Assembly: GCA_041678045.1 (NCBI GenBank)
Contig: JBAYOV010000001.1
Span: 62,001-126,000, forward strand
Direction: 5' to 3'
DNA length: 64,000 nt
Source of the DNA: UBA2357 sp041678045
GTDB lineage: Bacteria; Pseudomonadota; Gammaproteobacteria; Burkholderiales; Rhodocyclaceae
A program made the position numbers and the translations under genes. Every line of letters starts with the position of its first letter. Position 1 is the stretch's first letter. This document shows positions 9,759-18,860 of the stretch, piece after piece. The notes beneath the pieces were generated by a model. That model did no database searches. It was given only the letters and a program-made list of their open reading frames with translations, and was not told the origin of the DNA.

Positions 9759-10361
9759 TCAGGCCTCTTCGCCGCCTTCGGTGGCTTCGGCACTGCCACC
9801 GGTCTTCAGCACGGTCACCACCACCGGGTCGCCTTCGCCGTGATGCACGGCTTCGACGCCGGCCGGCAGCTTGAGCTGCGACACGTGGATGGACTCGTCG
9901 GCCTGCAGGTCCTTCAGGTCCACCTCGATGAACTCGGGCAGGTCCTTCGGCAGGCAGGCGATGTCCAGTTCGTTGATGACGTGGGAGATCATGCCGCCAC
10001 CCAGCTTCACGGCCGGGCAGTTTTCACCGTTGGTGAAGTGCAGCGGCACCTTCAGGTGCATCTTCTCGTCAGCGGCCACGCGCTGGAAGTCCACATGCAG
10101 CACCAGGGGCTTGAACGGATGCCACTGGGCATCGCGCAGTACCACGGACTGCTTCTGGCCATCGACCGTCACCGTCAGCACGGAGGCGTGGAACGCTTCC
10201 TTGCGCATCAGGTGATAGAGTTCGTTGTGGTCGAGCGTGATGGAGAGGGCGTCCTGACCGGCGCCGTAGATCACGCCCGGCAGTTTGCCGGCACGACGAA
10301 GGCGGCGGCTCGCACCCGTACCCTGTTCGTCACGCTTGCTGGCGCTGAATTCGATTTGCAT
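9759..10361 (-). CDS. rplY: 50S ribosomal protein L25, long (Ctc/TL5) form
   Basis: 200-aa 5S-rRNA-binding ribosomal protein with the N-terminal L25 domain (MQIEFSASKRDEQGTGASRRLR) plus the C-terminal beta domain of the Ctc/TL5 type, ending in an acidic tail EATEGGEEA. E. coli L25 has only the first domain (94 aa); the long form is usual in betaproteobacteria. The ATG at 10361 fits the conserved MQIEF start. It lies downstream of prs behind a terminator-like hairpin. Confidence 0.97.
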   Translation of the reverse strand: MQIEFSASKRDEQGTGASRRLRRAGKLPGVIYGAGQDALSITLDHNELYHLMRKEAFHASVLTVTVDGQKQSVVLRDAQWHPFKPLVLHVDFQRVAADEKMHLKVPLHFTNGENCPAVKLGGGMISHVINELDIACLPKDLPEFIEVDLKDLQADESIHVSQLKLPAGVEAVHHGEGDPVVVTVLKTGGSAEATEGGEEA

Positions 10362-10410
10362 TACATTGACTCCTGGGTTGAAGCGCCCCACCCGCGACCA
10401 GGCAGGGCAT

Positions 10411-10442
10411 TAAAAAGCCGCCTCACCACAGGGCGAGGCGGC
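10411..10442 (-). terminator. Rho-independent terminator after prs
   Basis: On the minus strand GCCGCCTCGCCC pairs with a GTGAGGCGGC arm and is followed directly by TTTTTA. It lies 34 bases past the prs stop and before rplY, so it should end prs transcripts or attenuate read-through into rplY. Confidence 0.8.
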
Positions 10443-10475
10443 AGAAAGGGGAGAGCCGAGGGGCGCAAGTGCACC

Positions 10476-11426
10476 TCACTCCATGAACAGCGAGCTGACC
10501 GACTCCTCGTTGCTGATGCGCAGCATCGTGTCGGCGAGCAGCGAGGCCACGGAAACCTGACGGATGCGCGAACAGGCGCGTGCGTCGTCGCTCAGCGGAA
10601 TGGTATCGGTGACCACCAGCTCATCGAGCTCGGAATCGGCAATGCGCGCGGCCGCGGCGTTCGACAGCACGGCATGCGTGCAGTAGGACAGCACGCGCTT
10701 GGCACCATGCTGCTTGAGTGCGGCAGCGGCCTTGCACAGGGTGCCGGCGGTATCGACGATGTCGTCCATGATCACGCAGGTACGGCCTTCCACTTCTCCG
10801 ATGATGTTCATCACCTCGGAGACGTTGGCCTTGGGACGGCGCTTGTCGATGATCGCAAGGTCGCATTCCAGGCGCTTGGCAAAGGCACGGGCACGCACTA
10901 CGCCGCCCACGTCGGGGGAGACCACCAGCAGGTCTTCATGACGCTGCTTGTCGAGATCGGCGATCAGCACGGGCGCGGCATACACGTTGTCGACCGGGAT
11001 GTCGAAGAAGCCCTGGATCTGGTCGGCGTGAAGGTCCATCGTGAGCAGGCGTTGCACGCCAGCGGCCTGGAGCATGTTGGCGACGACCTTTGCCGTAATC
11101 GGCACGCGGGCCGAACGGGGGCGACGGTCCTGACGGGCATAGCCGAAATAGGGGATGGCTGCGGTAATGCGGCCGGCCGATGCGCGCTTCAGGGCGTCGA
11201 CCAGCACCAGCAACTCCATCAGGTTGTCGTTGGTGGGCATGCAGGTCGGCTGCAGGACGAAGACGTCCTTGCCGCGCACATTCTCCAACAGTTCGATATT
11301 GACCTCGCCATCGGAGAAGCGACCGACCGTCGCAGAACCGAGAGAGATGCCCAGCCTGCGTACCACGTCTGCTGCAAGCTTGGGGTTGGCGTTGCCGGTG
11401 AAGACCATCAGGCTGCCACGGGGCAT
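10476..11426 (-). CDS. prs: Ribose-phosphate pyrophosphokinase (PRPP synthetase)
   Basis: 316-aa class I PRPP synthetase that makes phosphoribosyl pyrophosphate from ribose-5-phosphate and ATP. It has GRFSDGEVNIEL, the ATP flexible loop ARQDRRPRSARVPITAK, the pyrophosphate-binding VVSPDVGGVVRARAFAKRL and the PRPP-binding VIMDDIVDTAGTL. ATG at 11426 was chosen for length; a second in-frame ATG at 11408 (MVFTGNAN) is a real alternative. It follows tRNA-Gln and ispE in the conserved order. Confidence 0.97.
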   Translation of the reverse strand: MPRGSLMVFTGNANPKLAADVVRRLGISLGSATVGRFSDGEVNIELLENVRGKDVFVLQPTCMPTNDNLMELLVLVDALKRASAGRITAAIPYFGYARQDRRPRSARVPITAKVVANMLQAAGVQRLLTMDLHADQIQGFFDIPVDNVYAAPVLIADLDKQRHEDLLVVSPDVGGVVRARAFAKRLECDLAIIDKRRPKANVSEVMNIIGEVEGRTCVIMDDIVDTAGTLCKAAAALKQHGAKRVLSYCTHAVLSNAAAARIADSELDELVVTDTIPLSDDARACSRIRQVSVASLLADTMLRISNEESVSSLFME

Positions 11427-11512
11427 GACCGAATCTCCGAAGTCGAAAACGTAAATGACAACCAGGAAGGTAAAAACAACTCGGGCAGGCGCAAGGCCTG
11501 CCCGGATTGTAC

Positions 11513-11589
11513 TGGCTGGGGAGGAAGGATTCGAACCCTCGAATGCCGGAATCAAAATCCGGTGCCTTAACCGACTTGGCGACTCCCCA
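11513..11589 (-). tRNA. tRNA-Gln(TTG)
   Basis: 77 bases on the minus strand. The acceptor stem TGGGGAG pairs with CTCCCCA, and the 3' GCCA is encoded. The anticodon stem CCGGA/TCCGG encloses a TTTTGAT loop, giving anticodon TTG (plus-strand CAA at 11553-11555). The T arm reads GAGGGTTCGAATCCTTC. Its position between ispE and prs is the usual betaproteobacterial arrangement. Confidence 0.97.
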
Positions 11590-11603
11590 AGAAACTTTTC
11601 CGC

Positions 11604-12443
11604 TCAGCTCAACCAGTCATGCAGCGGATGCCGGATTATGCCTTGAGTTGCCCAGGCGCGCCAGTGTTCAGGGCACGCATCGACAATTTTTCTGGCTTCT
11701 TCCGGGTCATGCACTTCTGCGAAAACGCAACTGCCTGATCCGGTCATCCGACTGGGCGCATGCTGGCCTAGCCATCGCACAGCCACTTCAATTTCTGGAA
11801 ACAGCCGGCATGCCGTGGCTTGCAGGTCGTTTCGAGTGGTGTGTGCTGCGAAGTCCGCTATTCTGATGAGAGGGGTGTTTCGTGTCAACCCCTCATCAGA
11901 AAAAATTTTCGCGGTGGGGCTTTCGATGCCCGGGTGCACCACCACATAGTGGGCGGGCGGGAGGTGGATCGGTTGCAGGGCTTCGCCTACGCCTTCGGCA
12001 AAGGCATCCTGGCCGAAAATGAAGAAAGGGACATCCGCCCCCAGGCTCAGCGAAGCCTTCAGCAGGGTGTCGCGATCCATGCCGGTGTTCCACAGCCGGT
12101 TCAGCGCGATCAGTGTGGTGGCCGCGTCCGAGCTGCCGCCGCCGAGGCCGCCACCCATGGGCAGGCGCTTGTGCAGGGTGATGTCGGCGCCCAGCCGGGT
12201 GCCGCTCAGTTGCTGCAGCAGGCGGGCAGCGCGCACGACCAGGTTGTGCTCGTCGGGCACGCCGGGGATGGGGGGGTGCAGGCCGATCTGTCCGTCGTCG
12301 CGCAGGGAGAAGGACAGTTCGTCGCCCAGCGTGAGCATGCGGAACGCTGTCTGCAGCAGGTGATAGCCGTCCGTACGACGACCGGTGACATGCAGGAACA
12401 GGTTGAGCTTGGCAGGGGCCGGGCAGTGGTCGAGCCGGATCAT
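11604..12443 (-). CDS. ispE: 4-diphosphocytidyl-2-C-methyl-D-erythritol kinase
   Basis: 279-aa GHMP kinase of the MEP isoprenoid pathway; it phosphorylates CDP-methylerythritol at O-2. The N-terminal PAPAKLNLFLHVTGRRTDGYH carries the conserved Lys. The ATP loop PMGGGLGGGSSDAA and the C-terminal MTGSGSCVFAE are family hallmarks. Its ATG at 12443 overlaps the lolB stop (ATGA), so the two are translationally coupled. tRNA-Gln follows 14 bases after the stop. Confidence 0.97.
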   Translation of the reverse strand: MIRLDHCPAPAKLNLFLHVTGRRTDGYHLLQTAFRMLTLGDELSFSLRDDGQIGLHPPIPGVPDEHNLVVRAARLLQQLSGTRLGADITLHKRLPMGGGLGGGSSDAATTLIALNRLWNTGMDRDTLLKASLSLGADVPFFIFGQDAFAEGVGEALQPIHLPPAHYVVVHPGIESPTAKIFSDEGLTRNTPLIRIADFAAHTTRNDLQATACRLFPEIEVAVRWLGQHAPSRMTGSGSCVFAEVHDPEEARKIVDACPEHWRAWATQGIIRHPLHDWLS

Positions 12444-13069
12444 TGTGCGGGCGTCCAGGCATCGATGATCAGGCGGATGCGGGCATTGCCCCATTGCGCA
12501 TCGATACGCCGGGGCAGGGCCTGCGGCGAGTCGTCGGCATAGCTCGGGTAATCGATGATCCAGCCGGCGTCGGTCACGCGCCCCGGACGGCCGACGGGGT
12601 CGAGGGCCAGCACGCGCGCACCGCTACGCACGCTGGCCTGAACCCAGTGGGAGAGACCGTCCACCGGTGCGGGCACGCCGAGCAGTTCGGCGATCAGCGG
12701 GTCGATGTGCTCGGCCTGATGAAGCCGGCCGTCACCGGTCTGCAGGGTCACCCCCTGTGCGCTGGCGCTGAGCCGGGCGGCGATCTGTCCGAGCGGGGTG
12801 AGCAGCAGCCATTCCTGGCGCTCCGGGCTGTGCTGCCACTCCAGCGGGCCGTTTGCGGCCTGTTCGCCGTCACTGGCGGAAAAGCGCCCCTCCAGGGTGA
12901 AGCGCTCGATGTGTGGCCGCTCGACCGGCATGAGTTCGGAGTCGACCTGCGGCGGAAGCGTGTTGCAGGCGCTGAGCACAACGAGGGCACAGGACAGCAT
13001 GGCACGACACAATGCGCGTGTTCGCCCGGAGGCGACACTGCGGGGACGGGCGAGCAGGGGGGCGGTCAT
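12440..13069 (-). CDS. lolB: Outer-membrane lipoprotein insertion protein LolB
   Basis: 209-aa lipoprotein that receives lipoproteins from LolA and inserts them into the outer membrane. A long N-terminus leads to a hydrophobic stretch and the lipobox LSAC at about residues 32-35. The LolB domain has RFTLEGRFSASDGEQAANGPLEWQ, LLTPLGQIAARL and GLSHWVQ. Its start overlaps the TPR-gene stop as ATGA. lolB-ispE synteny supports the call. Confidence 0.93.
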   Translation of the reverse strand: MTAPLLARPRSVASGRTRALCRAMLSCALVVLSACNTLPPQVDSELMPVERPHIERFTLEGRFSASDGEQAANGPLEWQHSPERQEWLLLTPLGQIAARLSASAQGVTLQTGDGRLHQAEHIDPLIAELLGVPAPVDGLSHWVQASVRSGARVLALDPVGRPGRVTDAGWIIDYPSYADDSPQALPRRIDAQWGNARIRLIIDAWTPAQ

Positions 13070-14805
13070 TCTTCGGTGAGCCGTTCGATGGTGCGGTACA
13101 GGATTTCATGGCCGGGGAAGGCTTCACGGGCTTCGCTCCAGATGCGCAGGGCGTCCTCGCTGCGCTCCAGTGCCCACAGCACTTCGCCCAGATGCGCGGC
13201 GATCTCGGGGTCGCTGCGCAGGGCGTAGGCACGTTCGAGGTGCTGCAGCGCGCCTTCCGGGTCGTGCTGGCGGAAGCGTACCCAGCCCATGCTGTCGAGG
13301 ATGAAGGGGTCGTCCGGAGACAGCTCAAGCGCCCGCACGATCATCGCTTCGGCCTCCTGCAGGCGCAGTCCGCGATCTGCCAGCGAGTAGCCGAGGGCGT
13401 TGTAGGCATGGGCGTGCTCGGGGTCGAGTTCGATCAGGCGGCGCAGCCGGGACTCCATCAGGTCGACCCGGTCGAGCTGTTCGGCGGTCATCGCTGCCTC
13501 ATACAGCAGTTCGGGGTCGTCCGGGGTTTCGCGCAGCGCGCTGTCGAGCAGGATCAGTGCGTCGCCGAAGCGTCCGGCATCGCGCAGCAGGCTGGTTTTG
13601 GCGATGAGGATGCGCTTGGTCTCGTCGCCTTCGGCCACGGTGGCGTCGAGGTGCGCCAGCGCGTCGTCGAGCTGCCCGGTGCCAGCCAGGGTGATGGCGG
13701 TGCGGATCTGTGCCTCGATGAAGTGGGGGCCTGGCGGCACTTCACGATACCAGTGCAGCGCGGATTCACTGTCGCCGCGCTGCTCCGCCAGGTTGCCCAG
13801 GTTGAGCCGGATGGCGTTGGTTTCGGGGTGTCCGGAGAGCAGCGCCTGTTCCAGTGCGGAGGTGGCGCGATCCAGATCGCCCAACTCCTGCGAGATGAGC
13901 GCCACGGCAAACAGCAGGTCCGGATTGCCGGGGTGCTGCCCGAGCAGATGCTCGAATTCGCGCAGGGCGGCGTCCAGTCGTCGGGCGCTGACCAAGGTGC
14001 GGGCATAGTGCTGGCGCAGGGTCAGGTTCTCCGGGGCGGCGGCGACATGAGCGCCGAGAAAGCTCACCGCTTCATCGCTGGCATCGAGTTGCACCAGTAG
14101 TTGCGATTTGAGCAGGATGGCCGGTTCCCAGCGCGGACGCAGGCGCAGGGCCTGCTCGGTGGCTTCCAGTGCCCCCATGCCGTCATCGGCTTCTGCTGCG
14201 GCTTGGGCGCGCGCCAGTTGTGCCGCCGGCTCGTCGAGATAGGGCGCGGTGAGCCGTTCGATGATCGAGCGGGCCATGTAGCGGTCTGGCAGGCGGGACA
14301 GGGCCCGGTTCAGGCCGAGCAGGTTTTGCTCCAGCTGTTCGGGATTGTGGGCCAGGATGCGAGCCAGTTCGATCTGCACCTCGTTCAGCCGGTCGCCCCC
14401 GCTGGCCAGTACGCCCGCCAGAATGCGGCGGGCGTCTTCCGAGGTGGGGTCGGCTTCCGACCACAGGCGGGCGGCTTCGGTGGCGGCCTGGGTATTGCGG
14501 GCAAACAGGGCGATTTCGGTAGCCCGACGGGCAATGCGCGGGTCAGCGGTGGCGCGCGCAACCCGCAGATAGGCATCGACTGCGATGTCGATCTCGCCCC
14601 GGGCGCCGGCAATTTCGGCGAGAATCAGCAGATACAGGGTTTCCGGCGACAGCGACTGGAGTGGAAGCTGGGGTGCGGACAGCTGCGGGCCGGGCTCAAC
14701 CCGGTCACCCCGGTCGGCGTGCTCTCCGGCGAATACGCCAGGGCTGACGCTCAGTGCCACGGCGAGTCCGATGGAACGGGCGAGCGAGGAAAGCTTGAGG
14801 TTCAT
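13066..14805 (-). CDS. Exported tetratricopeptide-repeat protein
   Basis: 579-aa protein with an N-terminal signal peptide (MNLKLSSLARSIGLAVALSVSPGVFAG). It consists almost entirely of TPR helices, including HAYNALGYSLADRG and DPFILDSMGWVRFRQHDPEGAL near the C-terminus. It is upstream of and coupled to lolB, a placement conserved in betaproteobacteria. This suggests a periplasmic or outer-membrane assembly scaffold, but no specific function is known. It is divergent from mutM; the 212-base space between them must hold both promoters. Confidence 0.9.
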   Translation of the reverse strand: MNLKLSSLARSIGLAVALSVSPGVFAGEHADRGDRVEPGPQLSAPQLPLQSLSPETLYLLILAEIAGARGEIDIAVDAYLRVARATADPRIARRATEIALFARNTQAATEAARLWSEADPTSEDARRILAGVLASGGDRLNEVQIELARILAHNPEQLEQNLLGLNRALSRLPDRYMARSIIERLTAPYLDEPAAQLARAQAAAEADDGMGALEATEQALRLRPRWEPAILLKSQLLVQLDASDEAVSFLGAHVAAAPENLTLRQHYARTLVSARRLDAALREFEHLLGQHPGNPDLLFAVALISQELGDLDRATSALEQALLSGHPETNAIRLNLGNLAEQRGDSESALHWYREVPPGPHFIEAQIRTAITLAGTGQLDDALAHLDATVAEGDETKRILIAKTSLLRDAGRFGDALILLDSALRETPDDPELLYEAAMTAEQLDRVDLMESRLRRLIELDPEHAHAYNALGYSLADRGLRLQEAEAMIVRALELSPDDPFILDSMGWVRFRQHDPEGALQHLERAYALRSDPEIAAHLGEVLWALERSEDALRIWSEAREAFPGHEILYRTIERLTEE

Positions 14806-15017
14806 GAAATTGGCCTGATGCGGGGTTGAAACGGAGTGCGCCGGTCGCGGGCGGGTGTTGCATTGCCCGATCCGTCCGGGGTTTTGAGTGCCGGACGCGA
14901 TTTACGTTCGCCCGATGTTAGGCGGATTCCGCCCGCACCGGCAAGTGGCGAGTGCTGAACCGGGCGTTGCATGGAGGCGCCCGGGGCGTCGTGAAAGGTG
15001 TGTGATGGGAGGAAAGT

Positions 15018-15833
15018 GTGCCTGAGTTGCCTGAAGTCGAGACGACGCGAAGAGGTATTGCGCCCTGGGTGGAAGGGCGGGTGGTGAGTGCCGTACACGT
15101 GCGTCAGCCGCGCCTGCGCCGGCCGGTGCCGGCGGAGTTGGCGGGGTTGCTGGTGGGGAGGCGGGTGAGGGCGGTGCAGCGTCGGGCCAAGTACCTGGTG
15201 TTCGATTTCGGGCAGGGGCAGCTGCTGGTGCATCTGGGCATGTCGGGCAGCCTGCGCTGGGTTGCGCTGAATGAGGTGCCCGGAGCACATGATCACGTGG
15301 ACCTGGTGTTCGGTGACCGTGCGCTGCGTTACCGCGACCCGCGTCGTTTCGGCATGGTGCTGTGGCAACCGCTGGAGGCGGGCGAGCATCCGTTGCTTGC
15401 CGGGTTGGGGCCGGAGCCCCTGTCGGACGCTTTCAATGCGGCCTGGCTGCTGGCCTGCACCCGTGGCGTGCGTACGCCGGTGAAGGTGGCCCTGATGGAT
15501 GCCCGAAAGGTGGTGGGGGTGGGTAACATCTATGCTTCGGAGAGCCTGTTCCGGGCCGGCATCGACCCGCGAACGCCGGCGGGCGCCCTGGGGCCACGCA
15601 GGATTGCGCGGCTGGTGGGGTGTGTGCGCCAGACCCTGGCCGAGGCGATCGAGGCCGGTGGCAGTTCGCTGCGCGACTTTGTGGGCAGCGATGGCAAGCC
15701 GGGTTATTTCCAGCAGCAGTACTTCGTGTATGGGCGCGAGGGCGAGGACTGCCGGCGCTGCGGCGGCGGCGTGCGCAAGCTCGTGCAGGCCCAGCGTTCG
15801 ACGTATTTCTGCCCGCGCTGCCAGCGTCGCTGA
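15018..15833 (+). CDS. mutM: Formamidopyrimidine-DNA glycosylase (Fpg)
   Basis: 271-aa DNA repair enzyme removing 8-oxoguanine and formamidopyrimidines. The invariant N-terminal PELPEV follows a GTG start at 15018, with GGGAGGAAA immediately upstream. The Lys in RRAKYLVFDF is present. The helix-two-turn-helix VGVGNIYASESLFRAGIDP and the C-terminal zinc finger CRRCGGGVRKLVQAQRST-FCPRC are complete. The length matches E. coli Fpg (269 aa). Confidence 0.97.
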   Translation: MPELPEVETTRRGIAPWVEGRVVSAVHVRQPRLRRPVPAELAGLLVGRRVRAVQRRAKYLVFDFGQGQLLVHLGMSGSLRWVALNEVPGAHDHVDLVFGDRALRYRDPRRFGMVLWQPLEAGEHPLLAGLGPEPLSDAFNAAWLLACTRGVRTPVKVALMDARKVVGVGNIYASESLFRAGIDPRTPAGALGPRRIARLVGCVRQTLAEAIEAGGSSLRDFVGSDGKPGYFQQQYFVYGREGEDCRRCGGGVRKLVQAQRSTYFCPRCQRR

Positions 15834-15963
15834 ACGGCGAGGGGGCGGGCGCGTGCCGACCGTCCGGCGGGCGGATTTTGCCCGAAACGCGAATCGGCGC
15901 TATTCTATTCAAATTCAATGAACTTGGTGCTGTTCGGGCACCTTTCGAGAGTGAGGCAGCGAA

Positions 15964-17937
15964 ATGAGCCTTGTTGACCAGATCACGGCCTATACCCAGT
16001 GGCGGGACGAGGTATCCGACAATGTGGGGCGGCTGCGTCAGTGGTTGTCCCGTAACGATGTGGGCGATGCCCAGTCCGACCTGCGCCTGCAGTATGTGCT
16101 CGACCGCCTGCGCGATGCCAAGCTGACGGTGGCCTTTGTGGCCGAGTTTTCGCGTGGCAAGTCGGAGTTGATCAATGCGGTGTTCTTTTCCGACTACGGT
16201 GACCGCATCCTGCCGTCGAGCACGGGACGCACCACCATGTGTCCGACCGAACTGCAATGGGTGCCGGGGTCGCGTCCGGAAATCCGGCTGCTGCCGATCC
16301 GTACCCGTGCGCGCAATGTCACGGTCACCGAACTCAAGCAGTTTCCGGAAGAGTGGGTGGTGGAGTCCCTGGAAAGTCAGGAACTTGCCGATCTGCAGCG
16401 GGCACTTGCCAAGGTGGGCGAAACCGAGCGGGTGCGCGTGGAAGAGTGCAAGCAGCTGGGCTTTGCGGTGGACGAATCCGGACAGGCCGGTCTCAAGCCG
16501 GATGCGGACGGTATGGTGGAGATTCCGCGCTGGCGTCACGCCACCATCGAGTTCCGCCATCCCCTGCTCGAACAGGGGCTGGTGGTGCTCGACACGCCGG
16601 GCCTGAACGCGATCGGCGCCGAACCCGAGCTGACCTTCTCGCTGCTGCCGAACGCCGATGCGGTGCTGTTCATTCTCGCGGCCGATACCGGGGTGACGCA
16701 AAGCGACCTCACCGTGTGGCGTGAATACGTGCAGTCCGGCAAGACCGGCCAGAAGGGTCGCATGGTGGTGCTCAACAAGATCGACGGGCTGTGGGACGGG
16801 CTGCGCGACGATGAACGCATCGAGGCAGAACTGCAGCGCCAGGTGCAGTCGGTGTCGCGCATGCTCGACGTACCGGCGGAGAACGTTTATCCACTGTCGG
16901 CGCAAAAGGGACTGGTGGGGCGCATCCATCACGACCCCGAACTGGTGGCGCGCAGCCGCCTGCCCGAGTTCGAGCGGGCACTGTCCATGGACGTGCTGCC
17001 GGCCAAGCGTCGGATCGTCACCGACAACACGCTCAGCGAAACCCATGAACTGGTCGGACAGGTACGCAGCCTGCTCAACGCGCGACTCAGCGGGTTGCGC
17101 GAGCAACTGCGCGAGCTGACCGACCTGCGCGGCAAGAATCAAAGCGTGATCGAGTACATGATGCGCAAGATTCGCACCGAGAAGACCGAGTTCGAACAAG
17201 GCTTGCAAAAGTATTACGCTGTGCGCTCGGTGTTTACCACGCTGACCAACAACCTGCTGGCCCATCTGGGGCTCGATGCCCTGCGCGATGAGGCGCGGCG
17301 CACCCGCGAGGCCATGCTGGAGTCCACCTTTTCCCGTGGCCTGAGCGAGGCAATGGAGGGCTTCTTTGGCAGTCTGCGCCAGAATCTGTCGAAGTCGTCC
17401 GATGAAATTGCCGAAATCACCACCATGCTGGACACCATGTACCGGCGTTTCAGCGTCGAGCACGGGCTCAAGCTCACCTCTCCGGAGAGCTTTTCCACGC
17501 TGCGTTATGAAAAGGAGCTGGACCGTCTGGAGGAGGTCTTCAACCGCCAGATCAATTCCACCCTGACGCTGGTGACCACCGAAAAGCATGCGCTCACCCA
17601 GAAGTTCTTCGAAACCGTGGCGTTACAGGCGCGCAAAACCTTCGAAGTGGCCAATCGCGATGTTGAGCAATGGTTGCGGGCGGTGATGTCGCCGCTGGAA
17701 ACCCAGGTGCGTGAGTATCAGTTGCAGCTCAAGCGCCGGCTGGAGAGCATCAAGCGCATTCACCAGGCAACCGATACGCTGGAAGACCGGGTCGAAGAAC
17801 TCAACCAGGCCGAGACAGCGTTGCTGGCCCAACTGCAGGAACTCGACGCGCTGGAGGCCGAAATCAACAAGTCACTCGGTGTCGCCCGGCCTGAAGCCGG
17901 GCAAGCGCAGGCCGGGCAGGCGGCGCGCGCAGCCTGA
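15964..17937 (+). CDS. Dynamin-like GTPase
   Basis: 657-aa bacterial dynamin-superfamily protein. The G domain is N-terminal: P-loop AEFSRGKSELINAV at about residues 60-73, G2 Thr in SSTGRTTMCPTEL, G3 LDTPGLN, G4 NKID. The remaining roughly 350 residues are mostly helical and charged, with coiled-coil segments and an Ala/Gln-rich tail. The family usually reads GEFSRGKSTLINAL; here the first Gly is Ala and the residue after GKS is Glu. Bacterial dynamins remodel or protect membranes, and some act in phage defence; no function is shown here. It stands alone and is followed by a strong terminator. Confidence 0.85.
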   Translation: MSLVDQITAYTQWRDEVSDNVGRLRQWLSRNDVGDAQSDLRLQYVLDRLRDAKLTVAFVAEFSRGKSELINAVFFSDYGDRILPSSTGRTTMCPTELQWVPGSRPEIRLLPIRTRARNVTVTELKQFPEEWVVESLESQELADLQRALAKVGETERVRVEECKQLGFAVDESGQAGLKPDADGMVEIPRWRHATIEFRHPLLEQGLVVLDTPGLNAIGAEPELTFSLLPNADAVLFILAADTGVTQSDLTVWREYVQSGKTGQKGRMVVLNKIDGLWDGLRDDERIEAELQRQVQSVSRMLDVPAENVYPLSAQKGLVGRIHHDPELVARSRLPEFERALSMDVLPAKRRIVTDNTLSETHELVGQVRSLLNARLSGLREQLRELTDLRGKNQSVIEYMMRKIRTEKTEFEQGLQKYYAVRSVFTTLTNNLLAHLGLDALRDEARRTREAMLESTFSRGLSEAMEGFFGSLRQNLSKSSDEIAEITTMLDTMYRRFSVEHGLKLTSPESFSTLRYEKELDRLEEVFNRQINSTLTLVTTEKHALTQKFFETVALQARKTFEVANRDVEQWLRAVMSPLETQVREYQLQLKRRLESIKRIHQATDTLEDRVEELNQAETALLAQLQELDALEAEINKSLGVARPEAGQAQAGQAARAA

Positions 17938-17967
17938 GCGCAAGCAAAGTAAAAATGGCAAGCAAGT

Positions 17968-18005
17968 AAAAACCCGGCCCTTGAACATCAAGGGGCCGGG
18001 TTTTT
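17968..18005. terminator. Bidirectional Rho-independent terminator
   Basis: AAAAACCCGGCCC and GGGGCCGGGTTTTT form a long GC stem around a short loop, with A and T runs on both sides. It lies between two converging genes, the GTPase and the ferredoxin, and can serve both. Confidence 0.92.
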
Positions 18006-18099
18006 CGCGTGCGTCGAACAACGAACAGAGAACGGCGCAGGGGACGGCGCAGTGCGGGGCCTGCATGGGGCCAGTGCTGGACGACTGGCCCCTCCTCGA

Positions 18100-18354
18100 T
18101 CAACCTTCCTGGTTGGTGAGCTTCAGGAATTTTTCCATGAGCTGCTCCCGGGTTTCCTCACGGTTCGGATCCAGCGGAATACAGTCGACCGGGCAAACCT
18201 GCTGGCACTGCGGCTCGTCGAAATGGCCGACGCATTCGGTGCACTTGTCCGGGTCGATCTCGTAGATTTCGTCACCCTGGTAGATCGCGCCGTTCGGGCA
18301 CTCGGGCTCGCACACGTCGCAGTTGATGCATTCATCGGTGATCATCAAAGCCAT
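18100..18354 (-). CDS. YfhL-family 2[4Fe-4S] ferredoxin
   Basis: 84-aa soluble electron carrier with two cluster motifs: CINCDVCEPECP, and CTECVGHFDEPQCQQVCPVDC with the enlarged spacing typical of YfhL/Alvin-type ferredoxins. The C-terminal helix (REQLMEKFLKLTNQ) is also characteristic. It lies downstream of coaD in the usual betaproteobacterial order. Confidence 0.95.
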   Translation of the reverse strand: MALMITDECINCDVCEPECPNGAIYQGDEIYEIDPDKCTECVGHFDEPQCQQVCPVDCIPLDPNREETREQLMEKFLKLTNQEG

Positions 18355-18368
18355 GTTTCTTTTCCTCT

Positions 18369-18860
18369 TCAGGATTTCAGGGGGGTGTGTTCGCGCAGCC
18401 GCAGCAGGACTGCGGGTTGCACGAACTTGCTGACGTCTCCGCCAAGGCGTGCGATCTCGCGCACCATTGTGGCCGAAATGAACATGTACTCCTCGGCCGG
18501 GGTGAGGAAGACGGTTTCGACGTTGGGGAACAGCTTGCGGTTCATGCCGGCCATCTGGAATTCGTACTCGAAGTCCGACACCGCGCGCAGGCCGCGCAGG
18601 ATCAGGCGCGCGTCGTGGGCGTGCACGAAATCCATGAGCAGACCGTCAAAGCCGATGACTTCGACGTTGACGAAGGGCGCGAGGATCTCGCGTGCGATGT
18701 CGACCCGTTCGGCCAGCGGGAACAGCGGCATCTTGCCGCGACTTTCCGCCACCGCAACGATGACCTTGTCAAACAGCAGCGCGGCGCGTCGTACCAGGTC
18801 TTCGTGGCCCCGGGTGAAGGGGTCGAAGGTGCCGGGGTAGACGGCGACAGCTTCTTTCAT
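18369..18860 (-). CDS. coaD: Phosphopantetheine adenylyltransferase
   Basis: 163-aa enzyme of coenzyme A synthesis, transferring AMP to 4'-phosphopantetheine. It has the nucleotidyltransferase motif YPGTFDPFTRGHEDL, the substrate-binding LILRGLRAVSDFEYEFQMAGMN and the second motif FISATMVREIARLGGDV. ATG at 18860 overlaps the rsmD stop (ATGA) and gives the standard length. Confidence 0.97.
   Translation of the reverse strand: MKEAVAVYPGTFDPFTRGHEDLVRRAALLFDKVIVAVAESRGKMPLFPLAERVDIAREILAPFVNVEVIGFDGLLMDFVHAHDARLILRGLRAVSDFEYEFQMAGMNRKLFPNVETVFLTPAEEYMFISATMVREIARLGGDVSKFVQPAVLLRLREHTPLKS

Noticed and set aside
9717..11570. 617-codon plus-strand frame across rplY, prs and tRNA-Gln
   Set aside because: Antisense to three well-supported features; composition is typical of a shadow.
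15433..17589. 718-codon minus-strand frame opposite the dynamin-like GTPase
   Set aside because: Shadow frame: no domains, runs through two real genes in antisense.
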